A DNA stretch of 64,000 nt from Bog-756 sp963734435 (lineage in GTDB: Bacteria > Actinomycetota > Acidimicrobiia > Acidimicrobiales > RAAP-2), in assembly GCA_963734435.1 (NCBI GenBank), contig CAVTHA010000015.1, positions 62,001 through 126,000 on the forward strand. The letters run 5' to 3'. The position numbers and the translations under genes were made by a program. The notes under the pieces were generated by a model. The model made no database searches and was not told the DNA's origin. It saw nothing but the letters and a program-made list of their open reading frames with translations. Shown here one piece after another: positions 1-10,181 of this stretch. The stretch's first letter is position 1. Each line of letters starts with the position of its first letter.

Positions 1-218
1 TCACCAGAGCCCATACCAGTGGGGCAGCAAACGGTTATAGGAACGTGGAAAGAATCGCCGAAGAGGGGCTCCGTCGTCCGGACTGATCACCCCGCGGCGC
101 TCGCCTGTGTACGCGCCAGAGGAGACACAGTGGGACGATGTGCTCCAGGGTCCAGTAGTCGTCGATCAAAGGGACAGTCATCCCACTCCATCTTGACATT
201 TTTATTTCGACGAGATCG

Positions 219-290
219 ATGCTCCGCCACGAGGTCGCCGTCTTGCGCCAACAGGTTGTGCGTCCATCCCTGCAACCAGGGGATCGACGG
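219..290 (+). mobile_element. Transposase N-terminal remnant (integrase-type IS)
   Basis: A short stretch reads LRHEVAVLRQQVVRPSL, close to the N-terminal helix (LRHEVAVLRRQVxRPR) that starts many actinobacterial rve-type IS transposases. The similarity ends after about 24 residues, with no DDE domain downstream and no inverted repeats seen. It is a scrap of an insertion sequence, recognised by motif only. Confidence 0.35.
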
Positions 291-339
291 AGAATTCCGG
301 TAAGACGCCCCACCACCGCCTTGCCGCATCAACGATCCC

Positions 340-690
340 CTCAACCGCAGCAACCTGTCCCTCGGCCGGGGCAACCGGCGGCTGGAAGCCCGTCTCCATG
401 CGGCGGCAGCCCGTCACCGATGCATCCGTCCCTTCGGTCTCACCGATCGGGTCCCCGAGCTCGTGGCGGCGGCCGACGCTGTCGTCACCACTCCGGGCCA
501 GACTTGCCATGAGGCCCGGGTGGTCGGTCGTTGGCTCGTGGTGCTCGACATCGTGCCCGGCCACGGCCGGGAGAACGCTTTGCATGAACTCGAGATGGGC
601 GGTGCGCTCTCCTGTTCGCCTGATCCGGACTCGATCGTGGGGTCGGTGGGCGTCACGTTCGCCGACCGTCCAGACATGACGCCCTGGCCG
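340..690 (+). pseudogene. C-terminal fragment of a MurG-like glycosyltransferase
   Basis: One frame reads through phrases typical of the C-terminal nucleotide-sugar-binding half of MurG/GT28-like glycosyltransferases in actinobacteria: VPELVAAADAVVTTPGQTC, then HEARVVGRW, then DIVPGHGRENALHELEMGGA. The first is the acceptor-loop 'ADxVVTxPG' motif and the last the 'PGHGxENxxHELxxGGA' motif. No N-terminal domain or start codon precedes it; the upstream bases carry a transposase scrap. After about position 690 the frame stays open to 936 without recognisable similarity. I read it as a truncated, probably inactive copy. No function should be assigned. Confidence 0.4.
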
Positions 691-932
691 GTCGAGTCGG
701 CCGAAGCAGGACAAGCACTGGTACGGCGCCCTCTCGACGATCGGCATCTCGTTGGACCGACGTTCCGCCTGAGACTCTCGCTCGCCCTATCTGCGCAACG
801 TCGCTGCTCCTCGAGCCACCGGTTTCGGGCCGCGGCTCCGACGGTGGATCAGTGCTTCGAGTGTCGCCAGCATCCCAGACGCTGGCGTTCATGGTGGCGA
901 CAACGCGACTGTGGCAGAGCCAGAATGCGACG

Positions 933-2111
933 ATGACAAATATCATGGATCCGTCGTTCATCGACTCGTCCCTCGAGTCGCGTGCCATCACCTTCGAGAA
1001 CCCGACTGGGGCGCGAGGGGCGGGAGGCACCACCGCTCATGGCCGTAAGGGTGCCCCCAACCGAGTGATCGGAGCGGGAGAGCGGGTGGTGCTCGCCGAC
1101 ATCGAGGGTCCTGGAGTGATCCGTCACCTCTGGATGACCGTTCTTCCCGCTCCACCGGAGCGGCTGCGAGCGATCTGGATCGAGGTGTTCTACGACGGTT
1201 CCGACGAGCCGAGCATCTCGGTGCCGGTTCTGGATTTGTTCTGCCTACCTCACGGCCGGACCGCTCCCTTCGCGTCGGCCCTGGTGGCCGCCAACGAAGG
1301 CCGGGGCTTCAACAGCACCATCCCCATGCCCTTCGCCCGTCACATTCGTGTCGAGCTCGAGAACGGATCGGGTGCACCGACCGTCCTGTACTACCAGTTT
1401 GACTACACGCTGGAATCAGCATTGTCTGCCAGTAGCGGGTATCTCCACGTCTCGTTCCGCCGGGAGAATCCGACGCGGATGGGTTCCGATCTCGTCATCA
1501 CCGAAGGGTTGGACGGGCCGGGGCGCTATCTCGGATGCAGCCTTGGCATCCGGATCCTCGACGAGGGCATCTGGTACGGAGAAGGGGAGGTGAAGGTGTT
1601 CCTCGACGGCGACACATCGCACCCCACCATCTGCGGCACCGGGCTCGAGGACTACGTCGGGAGCGCCTGGGGTATGGGGCGCCACGCCGCCCCCTACGGC
1701 GGCTGCACCCTCGATGTCCGCGCCCCTGAGGCAACCGGTCCGCTCTCGCAGCCGGATTTCGTCGGGATGTACCGGTGGCACCTCCCTGATCCGATCATGT
1801 ACGCGACCGACGTGAAGGTGACGGTGCAGCAAATCGGGGGCGTGCTGTATCCCCCAGGCCACGAGGCCGAGATGGCAGAGATCGAGGACAGCGGACGGCT
1901 CGCCGGTGAAGGGTGGCGACCCATCGCCGGCGGTGCGTTCACCTTCGGTGTCGTGGAACGGGTCGACGACGCTTGTGCCACCGCGTACGTCTATTGCCGC
2001 CAGCCTCAGACGGTTGAGCGCCTGAACGTGGCCACGGCGGTGGCTGACCTCGGGCGCCGATCCTACGAGACCGCCGATCCGATGGAAGCGATGGGCGGTC
2101 CGGGGTCCTGA
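933..2111 (+). CDS. DUF2961 / GH172-family glycoside hydrolase
   Basis: About 392 residues from ATG 933; the frame is open further upstream but similarity begins just after this ATG, and ATG 945 is an alternative start. The protein opens with SRAITFENPTGARGAGG and later carries LADIEGPGVIRHLWMTV and GTGLEDYVGSAWG, the hallmark blocks of DUF2961, now glycoside hydrolase family 172. Family members are difructose-anhydride or D-arabinofuranoside-active enzymes working as oligomers of double jelly-roll subunits. The conserved acidic residue of the GTGxEDY block is Glu239. There is no signal peptide, so it should act in the cytoplasm. It stands alone between a gene scrap and a convergent SDR. Substrate cannot be told from sequence. 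Confidence 0.8.
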   Translation: MTNIMDPSFIDSSLESRAITFENPTGARGAGGTTAHGRKGAPNRVIGAGERVVLADIEGPGVIRHLWMTVLPAPPERLRAIWIEVFYDGSDEPSISVPVLDLFCLPHGRTAPFASALVAANEGRGFNSTIPMPFARHIRVELENGSGAPTVLYYQFDYTLESALSASSGYLHVSFRRENPTRMGSDLVITEGLDGPGRYLGCSLGIRILDEGIWYGEGEVKVFLDGDTSHPTICGTGLEDYVGSAWGMGRHAAPYGGCTLDVRAPEATGPLSQPDFVGMYRWHLPDPIMYATDVKVTVQQIGGVLYPPGHEAEMAEIEDSGRLAGEGWRPIAGGAFTFGVVERVDDACATAYVYCRQPQTVERLNVATAVADLGRRSYETADPMEAMGGPGS

Positions 2112-2411
2112 CGTCGACGTCGTCCGAGGGCCCGGCCGATTCCAACGCAATCGTCAAGTGGTGATGGTCAGGCCGTTCGAAGGGCGTCGGGCGCCACGGC
2201 AGAATCGATTACCCGGGTCGTCCGGTGGTACACGTGATCAGGAATTTGTGGTTCGCGTACCGACGGAACACTGTGCACCGTTGACAATCGTGTCTTCCCC
2301 GCCGGTCACCCTCTCCGGTCCGCACAGAGTTCGACTGGACGAACCATTCGCTGGCTGTTCAAACCGAGACGATGTCGACGAGCGTCACAGACCAACACCG
2401 CGATGGGCGAT
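2112..2411. other. Intergenic gap, no gene seen
   Basis: 300 bp between the 3' ends of the convergent GH172 and SDR genes. Only short open frames without recognisable motifs; no clear hairpin-plus-T terminator. Confidence 0.5.
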
Positions 2412-3281
2412 CTACTTCGGCGTGTCGGCCGGGAGTTCCATCGGATAAGGCTCACTGAAGTCGGCGGAACGGCTCACGTCGCTCCATCTGCGGTCCTCGG
2501 CGAGAAGTAGCTGGTCGAGACGGATGGAGCCTTCGACAGCGTTCACCCCGAGAGGGAGGTGGTAGGGGATGTGGCGGCGTTTGGCGACCTGTACGAGGAT
2601 CTCGGCCGCGCGCGTCGGGTCGCCTGCGGGTCCGTCGGAGCCCTGCCGGACGCGGCTGTTCATGGCGCCGACTGTCAGGGCGTAGGCCTCGGGGATGTCG
2701 TGGACAGTCATCGAGGAGCCGGCCCAATCGGTCCGAAAGCCGCTCGGCTCGACGACCATGACCTTCACACCGAATGGCCCGGTCTCCGCCCGCAGCACCC
2801 CGCTGAAGCCGTCGATCGCTAACTTGGCGGCCTGGTACGAGGCGATCCCGGGCGAGCCGCCGACTCTTCCGCCCACAGATGAGATCTGGATGACGAGGCC
2901 GCCCCCTTGCTCCCGAAGGACCGGGATCGCCGCTTTGGAGACGTGATAGACGCCCCAGAAGTTGGTCTCGAACTGGGCGCGGAAGTCGTCGTCGTCGGTG
3001 GTCTCGATGGGTGAGACGTTGGCATAGCCGGCGTTGTCGACGATGACCTCCAAGCGGCCGAAGTGGCGGCGGGCATCCGCGATCGCGGAGCGGGCAGCTT
3101 GGGCGTCGGTGACATCCAGGCCGATCGTGTGAATGCGCTCGCCGTATTCGACGAGGAGGTCCTCGAGCTGCGCTGGCTGGCGGGCGGTGGCGGCGACGAG
3201 GTCGCCGGCGTCGAGGGCGGCTCGGACGAGGGCGCGGCCCAGGCCACGGGAGGAGCCGGTGATGAACCAGGTCTGTTCCAT
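2412..3281 (-). CDS. SDR family NAD(P)-dependent oxidoreductase
   Basis: 289 residues, classical short-chain dehydrogenase. The Rossmann glycine motif TGSSRGLGRAL is at residues 9-19, the NAG motif (DNAGYANVSP) near 83 and the catalytic Tyr-x3-Lys is in SYQAAK near 153-158, with the upstream Ser in ISSVGG. The C-terminal extension (EAYALTVGAMNSR, AAEILVQVAKRRHIPYHLPLG) is the form of actinobacterial 'oxidoreductase, SDR family' proteins near 280 residues, often acting on carbonyls of uncertain identity. ATG 3281 directly precedes the TWFITG strand, which fixes the start. It is monocistronic; the DNA upstream is IS debris. Substrate unknown. Confidence 0.85.
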   Translation of the reverse strand: MEQTWFITGSSRGLGRALVRAALDAGDLVAATARQPAQLEDLLVEYGERIHTIGLDVTDAQAARSAIADARRHFGRLEVIVDNAGYANVSPIETTDDDDFRAQFETNFWGVYHVSKAAIPVLREQGGGLVIQISSVGGRVGGSPGIASYQAAKLAIDGFSGVLRAETGPFGVKVMVVEPSGFRTDWAGSSMTVHDIPEAYALTVGAMNSRVRQGSDGPAGDPTRAAEILVQVAKRRHIPYHLPLGVNAVEGSIRLDQLLLAEDRRWSDVSRSADFSEPYPMELPADTPK

Positions 3282-3359
3282 ACTCTCCAGTACAACACCG
3301 TTGCCTTATTGGCGTGGTTCGAGCGCGGTAATCCTGGAGCTGCTCGAGGGGAAGTTGAA

Positions 3360-3540
3360 CCCGGGCCGTCCGAGGGCGGCGACCAGCGCCCGATCCGACC
3401 AGTTGAAGCGGGGACGTGCGACCTGCCGTCGGAGCATGGCCAGCCGGTGGCGCAGCACGAAATCTCGGCGTCCACGGCTACGGCATCCATCCGGTGCACG
3501 CCAAGGACCTCGATGACCGGGCGGGCCACGCGGCGTAGGG
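3360..3540 (-). mobile_element. Transposase N-terminal remnant, second copy
   Basis: Two adjacent minus frames together read ARPVIEVLGVHRMD and then VLRHRLAMLRRQVARPRFNW followed by SDRALVAAL, the N-terminus of an rve-type IS transposase. A frame change lies between them and the catalytic domain is missing, so this is a dead fragment. It is adjacent to, but in the wrong order to join, the integrase-core remnant at 3980-4290. The DNA from about 3570 to 3979 shows nothing recognisable. Confidence 0.5.
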
Positions 3541-3979
3541 AGGAGGGCGCCACGGGCGCCCAACATCACCGGAGGACGTCCGGCCTGGTCAAGCCGGGCA
3601 GGGAGTGAACGGACCCGTCAGGGGTGCTGCGCCGGAACGTGTACAGGAGGTCGACGGGTTGACCCGGACGCTTGCTTGGGGACTGGGGTCGTAGGGGCAT
3701 ACGGCGGGACTTGCACAGCCGCTTCACAGCTGGGCCTAAGGCCCACGTCATACGATCTCCAAGCCGGGTCCGTCGAGGGAGGGTTTCCGCCGACCTAAGG
3801 CTCCGGACCCGGCCGTACCTCAAGATCGAGGTGATCGCCTCCGATACTTGCTCCAAGCGCGCCGGGTCCGTTGTACACGGGAGTTTCACCATTGTCCTGA
3901 TGTTCCGGACCCGGCGTAGCTGTCTACCGGATCCGCTGAACGGCATCCAGTTCGGCCCGGTGGCCGTCGCAGGAAGGTG

Positions 3980-4290
3980 TCACCCGAGAGTCGGCGGCTG
4001 GTATTCGAAGATCAAGCCCCGATGTTGCCTCTCCCGGTTGCAGTGGTCGGCGTAGGTCTTGAGCACCCATTCGAGGTGGCGTTCGCTCAGGATGAAGATC
4101 CGGTCGGTGCGATCGCTGAGAAAAGTCCGGACGAAGCGTTCCGCATAGGCGGTGCGGACCGTGACCCCGGGCCTCCGAGATTTTGGGGGCGATCTGAGTA
4201 CATCAGCGGAGGTTCGCAGCCTTGCCGGTGACCGCACCGATCATGACCCGACGGGAGTGCAGGTCGATGAAGAAGAAAACGTGGAGGGTC
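3980..4290 (-). mobile_element. Transposase integrase-core remnant
   Basis: On the minus strand one frame reads FFFIDLHSRRVMIGAVTG, the first beta strands of an rve DDE core. After a stop and an internal deletion, another frame reads AYAERFVRTFLSD, then LSERHLEWVLKTYADHCNRE and RQHRGL, the conserved C-terminal end of the same family ('YNRERPHRGL'). The central Asp-containing block is absent, so it cannot be active. The remaining DNA to 4553 carries no gene I recognise. Confidence 0.6.
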
Positions 4291-4553
4291 TGTCTTGCCC
4301 GCCGGAGTGGGCCGCCGTTGGCTGAGCTGAATACGTGCGTTCGGTTCCTCGGGTCATGGCCACGACCACATCGATGGTGCCACACAGCAGGCCGAGCCGA
4401 GGCACCGGCAGCCCAGCCAGCTCGCCCCAACGCATCCACAAGCCGCACCCGACCGAACAGGACCTGGTCAAGGAGACGGCATGGTTGGATCCTTCTGGCG
4501 AGGCAGGTTTTCCCGGTTGGCTAGGGTTCGGCTGACTGGGCTTCGGAGGCCCC

Positions 4554-5441
4554 ATGAACGACGAACAGCTTCGGAAAATCAGGTCGGGCTCCGGCTTCAT
4601 CGCTGCTCTGGACCAGAGCGGGGGCAGCACCCCGAGGGCTCTTGAGCTATACGGTGTCCCACAGGACGCCTACGCCGACGACGACGAGATGTTCGCGCTG
4701 ATGCATGAGATGCGGAGCCGCATCATCGTCAGTCCGAGTTTCGGCAGTGACCGGATCCTTGGCGCCATCCTGTTCGAGGACACCATGGATCGAGCGATCG
4801 AAGGCCGCAGCTCAGTCGACTACTTGTGGAACGCAAAGGGTGTGGTCCCGTTCCTGAAGGTCGACAAGGGCCTGGCCGACGAGAGAGACGGTGTCCAAAT
4901 CATGCGGCCGATACCTGGTCTCGATGCGTTGCTGTCCCGGGCCAGGACCAACGATGTCTTCGGCACCAAGATGCGCTCCTTTATCAAGTTCGCCAATTTG
5001 GCTGGCGTGCAGGCCGTCGTGGAGCAGCAGTTTGGCGTAGCCCGCCAGATCCTCGCCGCCCGGCTGGTTCCGATCATCGAGCCCGAAATCGACATCGACA
5101 GCCCAGAGAAACGGCAGGCTGAGGCGTTGCTCAAGGTGGCGCTCATGGAGCAGCTGGATAGGCTTGAACGAGATCAGTTCGTCATGGTGAAGATTTCCCT
5201 GCCCGACATCGACGATTTCTACGCCGACCTGAGGAGCCATCCGAGTGTGCTCCGTGTTCTGGCTCTGTCCGGCGGCTACAGCCGGGAAGAGGCGGACGCT
5301 CGTCTGGCTCGCAACCCCGGAGTGATCGCCAGCTTCTCCCGGGCGCTGACCGAGCGACTCTCAATGGACCAGAGCGACGAGGACTTCGATGCCACTCTGA
5401 ACTCGTCGATTGCCGCCATCTACCAGGCATCTGGTACGTGA
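4554..5441 (+). CDS. fda: Class I fructose-bisphosphate aldolase
   Basis: 295 residues, full length for the staphylococcal-type class I aldolase. Reaction: fructose-1,6-bisphosphate to dihydroxyacetone phosphate plus glyceraldehyde-3-phosphate via a Schiff base, metal-free, in the cytoplasm. Signature blocks in order: SGFIAALDQSGGSTPRAL (residues 12-29), VVPFLKVDKGLADE, FGTKMRS, VEQQFGVARQIL, LVPIIEPE and QFVMVKISLP, in which Lys213 is the expected Schiff-base lysine. LSGGYSRE and IASFSRAL near the C-terminus complete the pattern. It is flanked by gaps with no co-transcribed partner, and the upstream DNA is IS debris, so acquisition with a mobile element is possible but unproven. Confidence 0.95.
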   Translation: MNDEQLRKIRSGSGFIAALDQSGGSTPRALELYGVPQDAYADDDEMFALMHEMRSRIIVSPSFGSDRILGAILFEDTMDRAIEGRSSVDYLWNAKGVVPFLKVDKGLADERDGVQIMRPIPGLDALLSRARTNDVFGTKMRSFIKFANLAGVQAVVEQQFGVARQILAARLVPIIEPEIDIDSPEKRQAEALLKVALMEQLDRLERDQFVMVKISLPDIDDFYADLRSHPSVLRVLALSGGYSREEADARLARNPGVIASFSRALTERLSMDQSDEDFDATLNSSIAAIYQASGT

Positions 5442-5988
5442 ACAACTCGCCGAATAATTGGTCGTGAAGAAGGTAAGACCCGAGATGTAGGGCTGGTCCC
5501 GACGTAGATATCTCGGACTGGCAGTTGTGCGAGGCATGGCCCGTCACGGCGTCGGGCCGGGGAATAGGCGTGATCGGTGGCAGGTCCGGTCGGGGAGAAC
5601 GCCGCCGACGGGTTGTGCGGGGAGGTTTGACAGCGGCCGTCGTCGAATGTCGCCAGACGGCGCTAGTCCACCGCCACGTGCGCCCAGTTCTGTCGCCCGA
5701 GCAGCTGCGCCGCCTTGGCCGGCACGCTGCTTCGGGTCCCACATCGATATGTCAGGTTCACTACGAACGCCGATTCGCGAGCCGGACGGCCGCATCTCGT
5801 CACATGGTGTTCGACCCCAGGGCGTTTACGCCACCTTGGCCAAATGAAGTGTGAACGCCCCAGCAGTCGGACTGTGCTGTCGGACGGAAGCGCCACAATG
5901 GGTTTTCGGCGGTCGAGATCGATCAGTGTTGTAGGGCCGATACCCTTCAATACTTCGCCATTACATGCCGGGCGCCTGAAGGGAACCC
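5442..5988. other. 547-bp gap without a recognised gene
   Basis: Several short open frames exist on both strands but none has a recognisable motif or a convincing start. It should contain the promoter of the exporter gene; a purine-rich GAAGGGAA lies just before ATG 5989. Confidence 0.4.
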
Positions 5989-7470
5989 ATGGTCGTCGAT
6001 CAGCCAGGACGCGTGAGCCAGAAGGTGGCGGTTGGTGTTGTCTACGTCGCTGCCATGTTCATAAGCATCATGGACATCACCGTCGTCAACACGGCATTGC
6101 CGACGATCGGTCGAGATTTTTCCGTCACTCCCACGTCGGTCGACACCATCTCCATCGCTTATTTGGTGAGCCTCGCTATCTTCATCCCGGCTTCCGGCTG
6201 GCTGGGCGACCGTTTCGGAGGGAAACGAGTTCTGCTGACCGCCATCTTGGTCTTTACCATCGCCTCTGTGTTGTGCGGCGTGGCTTCCAGCCTCGTTCAA
6301 CTGGTTGTGTTCCGAGTCGTCCAGGGAGCCGGCGGAGGAATGCTCGCACCGGTGGGTCTGGCCATGCTGTTTCGAGCGTTCCCTCCCGAGGAAAGAGTGC
6401 GAGCGGCATCCATCCTCACCATCCCGACGGTCGTCGCACCGGCATTGGGCCCGGTGCTCGGCGGTCTCTTGGTCACGGCGTTCTCTTGGCGCTGGGTGTT
6501 CTTTATCAACGTCCCGATCGGGATCAGCGCCGTCATCTTCGGACTGCTCTTCCTGCGGCAGAATGTCGAGAGCCAGCCAGGGCGCTTTGACCTGCCCGGA
6601 TTCCTACTGGCCGGGGTTGGGCTGGGGTCGTTGATGTACGGAATCTCCGAAGGTCCCGTTCACGGGTGGGGTTCCCCAGCCGTGCTCGCCACCATCGCGG
6701 CCGGAGCGGTCCTTCTGGTCACCATGATCGGTGTCGAGTTGCGTATCACCGAGCCGATCATCGCCCTCAAGCTCCTTCGCAACCGCCTGTTTCGCTCCGC
6801 CAACGGCATCATCGTCATGAGCGGTATCGCGTTCCTCGGTATTCAGTTCCTGATCATCCTCTACTTCCAGGACGGCCGGGGCCTGAGCCCGCTTGCCTCC
6901 GGATTGAGCTCCTTCGCCGCGGCGATAGGCGTTATGGCGGGAGCACAGTTGGCAAGCCGAGTGTTGTTCAGATTGCTTGGACCCCGTCGGGACATCACCC
7001 TCGGATTCGTCTGGATGGCCATCTCCATCGGACTGATGTCCCTCATGACCGGCACGACCAGTCTGTGGTGGTCCCGGCTATTCCTGTTCGGGATGGGCCT
7101 GGGCGTTGGACAAGTGTTCGTCGGTGGTCAGGCGGTATCCTTCGCCACCATCTCGCCCGCGGATACAGGACGGGCCTCGACGTTGTACAACACGTTGCGA
7201 CAACTCGGTGGTGCCGTCGGAATCGCCCTCCTGACCACCGTCTTGGTCCTGGTCGGTCCCACTCACCAGGTCAATGGACACATCGCGACGAATTTCTCCG
7301 CCTACCACATCACGTTCCTGGTTGCCACCGCCGTGTGTGTGGGTGGGCTGCCGTGGTCACTTTCAATTCGTGACGCGGATGCCGCCCATACCATCCCGGC
7401 CCGTCGCCAGAAGAAATCCCGGAAGCTCGGAACCGAGCATTCCCGAACAACCGAAGAACCGGCCGCCTGA
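5989..7470 (+). CDS. DHA2-family MFS drug exporter (14 TM)
   Basis: 493 residues, very hydrophobic, of the EmrB/QacA (DHA2) drug:H+ antiporter type in the cytoplasmic membrane. TM1 carries the family signature SIMDITVVNTALPTI (motif D1). The loop after TM2 has motif A as GWLGDRFGGKRVLL, and motif C is in VVAPALGPVLGGLL (TM5). Further helices continue to a polar, Lys/Arg-rich C-terminal tail after about residue 465. ATG 5989 with purine-rich GAAGGGAA upstream is a good start. It stands alone with no adjacent regulator, so its substrate is unknown. Resistance or metabolite export are both possible. Confidence 0.9.
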   Translation: MVVDQPGRVSQKVAVGVVYVAAMFISIMDITVVNTALPTIGRDFSVTPTSVDTISIAYLVSLAIFIPASGWLGDRFGGKRVLLTAILVFTIASVLCGVASSLVQLVVFRVVQGAGGGMLAPVGLAMLFRAFPPEERVRAASILTIPTVVAPALGPVLGGLLVTAFSWRWVFFINVPIGISAVIFGLLFLRQNVESQPGRFDLPGFLLAGVGLGSLMYGISEGPVHGWGSPAVLATIAAGAVLLVTMIGVELRITEPIIALKLLRNRLFRSANGIIVMSGIAFLGIQFLIILYFQDGRGLSPLASGLSSFAAAIGVMAGAQLASRVLFRLLGPRRDITLGFVWMAISIGLMSLMTGTTSLWWSRLFLFGMGLGVGQVFVGGQAVSFATISPADTGRASTLYNTLRQLGGAVGIALLTTVLVLVGPTHQVNGHIATNFSAYHITFLVATAVCVGGLPWSLSIRDADAAHTIPARRQKKSRKLGTEHSRTTEEPAA

Positions 7471-7659
7471 CCTCCGGTACGGGGGACTGCTCAACCTTGG
7501 CCGTCTGCCTCAATCTGATCAAGAACTTGCTGCCCAGGAGCTGATCGTGGCCGCCAAGGGCCTGGGCAGGTGCTGCCCAGGTGACGATGATCGGAGGCAG
7601 CTGGGCGGCTAGCTTCGAAGTCCTGCGCCGCTCCGCGACACCAGAAGGATCCCACTCAA

Positions 7660-8070
7660 GTGACCCAACACTTCGCCTATGCCATCGACAAGCGCTATTT
7701 GCCGTTGTTGCTCCCCTTCGGATTGCGAAGCTCAAAAGATGGCGTCACGCTCACCGACGACGGTTCCTTGCTGGCTACCTTTGGGCTTTTCAAGCTGTCA
7801 ACATCGCTGACGAACATCACCGGTGCGCACATCACTCGGAACTACCGGTGGTGGACCGCGTTCGGGGTTCGGGCCTCGCGAGCCGACGACGGTTTGACAT
7901 TTGGAACGAACCGCGACGGTGGTGTGTGCATTCATTTCGATGAAAAGGTTCCGTCACCGCTTCGCCGGAGTGGTCACTCCGCGCTCACCGTTACCGTCGC
8001 CGACCTCGAGGGGCTGGCGAGCGTGTTGGCTGCAAACCACGAGGATCCGCCCAATTCCACCGAAGACTGA
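7660..8070 (+). CDS. Conserved actinobacterial hypothetical, PH-like beta protein
   Basis: 136 residues from GTG 7660. I recognise the pattern but not a named function: DGVTLTDDGSLLATFG, then LTNITGAHITRNYRWW, then GLTFGTNRDGGVCIHF and SALTVTVADLEGLASVLA. This strand-rich layout with RWW and 'GLTFxTxxxxGVCI' occurs in small cytoplasmic actinobacterial proteins resembling a PH-like barrel. There is no signal peptide or TM segment. It stands alone, 190 bp after the exporter and 271 bp before the monooxygenase. The DNA from 8071 to 8341 shows no gene. Confidence 0.6.
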   Translation: MTQHFAYAIDKRYLPLLLPFGLRSSKDGVTLTDDGSLLATFGLFKLSTSLTNITGAHITRNYRWWTAFGVRASRADDGLTFGTNRDGGVCIHFDEKVPSPLRRSGHSALTVTVADLEGLASVLAANHEDPPNSTED

Positions 8071-8341
8071 GTCGATCTGGCACCAACCCTTCGGCACCTG
8101 AACTGGGCTTCGTATCGACCTCGGGCACTGGCGGCAGTGATCGTTCGGGTCCCACACGGTGTCGAGCCTCACCTCGGAGACGGCGAACGCTTGGATGGAG
8201 ACATGCGGCCGAGGGTATTTGCTTCGACTTCCGAAGGTGATCGATGCCACCCAGGCATGGTTCTGGAGGACCAGGAGTGGCAGGCGCGGGAGTCCCGGTG
8301 CTTCCCGCCCCCGCGGGTCGGATTGCCAGACCTCACCTAGT

Positions 8342-10181
8342 ATGCAAACCATGTCTGGGTTCCATTCAACGGCCCCGAGCTACGACCCCGAGGCCGTCCG
8401 CGCCAAGTACCTCGCCGAGCGCGACAAGCGGCTGGTCCCCGGCCGCGCCGACATCCGCGACCTGCGGACCGACGAGCACTTCGCCCGCTACCGTGACGAC
8501 CCGTTCACGCCGTTCATCGAGCGCGACCCGGTCGCCGACGAGGTCGATGTCGTGATCGTGGGCGGGGGGATCGCCGGGGTCCTCGCCGGCGCCCAGCTCC
8601 GCAAGGCCGGCATCGAGCGGATCCGCATCGTCGACCAGGCCGGCGGCATCGGGGGCACCTGGTACTGGAACCGCTACCCGGGCGTGATGTGCGACGTCGA
8701 GTCGTACATGTACATCCCGATGCTCGAGGAGCTCGACTACATCCCCACCCGGCGCTACGCCTTCGGCGAGGAGATCCGGCGCCACCTCGAGGCGATCGCC
8801 GACCGGTTCGACCTCGTGGCCGACGCCCTGTTCCACACCGGGGTGACCCGCGCCGAGTGGCACGAGGACGCGGCCCGGTGGCGGATCCGCACCGACCGCG
8901 GCGACGAGGTCAGCTGCCGCTGGTACGTGCTGGCCGTCGGGATCCTCAACCTCATGAAGCTGCCCGCCATCCCGGGCATGGAGGACTTCGCCGGGCGCTC
9001 GTTCCACACGGCGCGGTGGGACTACGAGTACACCGGCGGCGGCCCGGACGAGCCCCTCACCGGCCTGGCGGACAAGGTCGTCGGCCTCATCGGCACCGGG
9101 GCGAGCGGCATCCAGTGCGTGCCGCCGCTGGCCGAGTCGGCGAAGCACCTCTACGTGTTCCAGCGCACGCCGTCGGCCATCGGCGAGCGGGGCAACCGGC
9201 CCACCGATCCCGACTTCGCCCGACGGGCTCGAGCCGGGCTGGCAGCGGGCCCGGATGGACAACTTCCAGGCGATCATGCTGGGCCGGCCCGTCGAGGTCG
9301 ACCAGGTGGACGACGGGTGGACGCACCACTACGCCGCCGTCCACCACCCCCCGCGGACGCAAGGGCATGACGATGGCCGAGTACCTGCGCAGCGCCGAGG
9401 AGCTCGACTACCGGATCATGGAGGCGCACCGGCGCCGGGTCGAGGAGCTGGTGGCCGACCCGGCCACGGCCGAGATCCTCAAGCCGTACTACCGGTATCT
9501 CTGCAAGCGGCCGTGCTTCCACGACGAGTACCTGCCGGCGTTCAACAACCCCAACGTCACGCTGATCGACTGCCCGGCCGGGATCGAGCGGATCACCGAG
9601 CAGGGCCCGGTCGTCGACGGGAAGCAGTACGAGGTCGACTGCATCATCTACGGCACCGGCTTCGAGGCCGAGCTCACCCCGCTGTTCCGTCGGGCCGGCC
9701 ACGAGATCGTCGGTCGCGGCGGCGTCACCCTGGCCGAGAAGTGGGCCGACGGCGCCGCCAGCCTGTTCGGGATGATGAGCCGCGGCTTCCCGAACATGTT
9801 CGTCATGCCGGCACCGGGGCAGCAGGCGGTGGTGACCGTCAACTACACGCAGCTGGCCGTGCTCGGGGCCGAGTTCATCGGCGGCGCCGTCGGGCTGCTC
9901 GAGGAGCGGGGCGTGGAGGTGTTCGACGTGAGCGCCGAGGCCGAGGAGGCGTGGACGCAGAAGATCGTCGACTCCTTCGTCGACGGCAGCGCCGTCATGT
10001 CCGCCTGCACGCCGTCGCGCATCAACAACGAGGGCCACCCGGAAGCGATGAACCCCCGCAACGGCAACTACGGCCGCGGGCATGGGCGACTGGTTCGGCT
10101 ACCGCGAGCTGCTCGAGCAGTGGCTCGAGGCCGGCACGCTTCGAGGGCCTGGAGCTCGAGGTCCGGTCGACGGCGTCGTGA
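8342..10181 (+). CDS. Type I Baeyer-Villiger monooxygenase (frameshifted)
   Basis: FAD- and NADPH-dependent monooxygenase of about 600 residues that would turn ketones into esters or lactones. The FAD Rossmann motif is VVIVGGGIAGVLAGAQL, followed by GGIGGTWYWNRYPGVMCDVE. The exact BVMO fingerprint FxGxxxHxxxWD appears as FAGRSFHTARWD, and the second Rossmann motif is GLIGTGASGIQ. The sequence changes frame near 9228, 9355, 10082 and 10140, each repaired by adding or removing one base, and similarity continues through to the C-terminus GLELEVRSTAS. ATG 8342 or 8351 are both possible starts. The stop overlaps the GTG of the next gene (GTGA). The gene is probably intact in the organism, with base-calling errors in GC-rich runs here. 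Confidence 0.85.

Noticed and set aside
7954..8352. 132-codon minus-strand frame in the gap before the monooxygenase
   Set aside because: Overlaps the 3' end of the hypothetical gene at 7660 in antisense; no recognisable motif or ribosome site.
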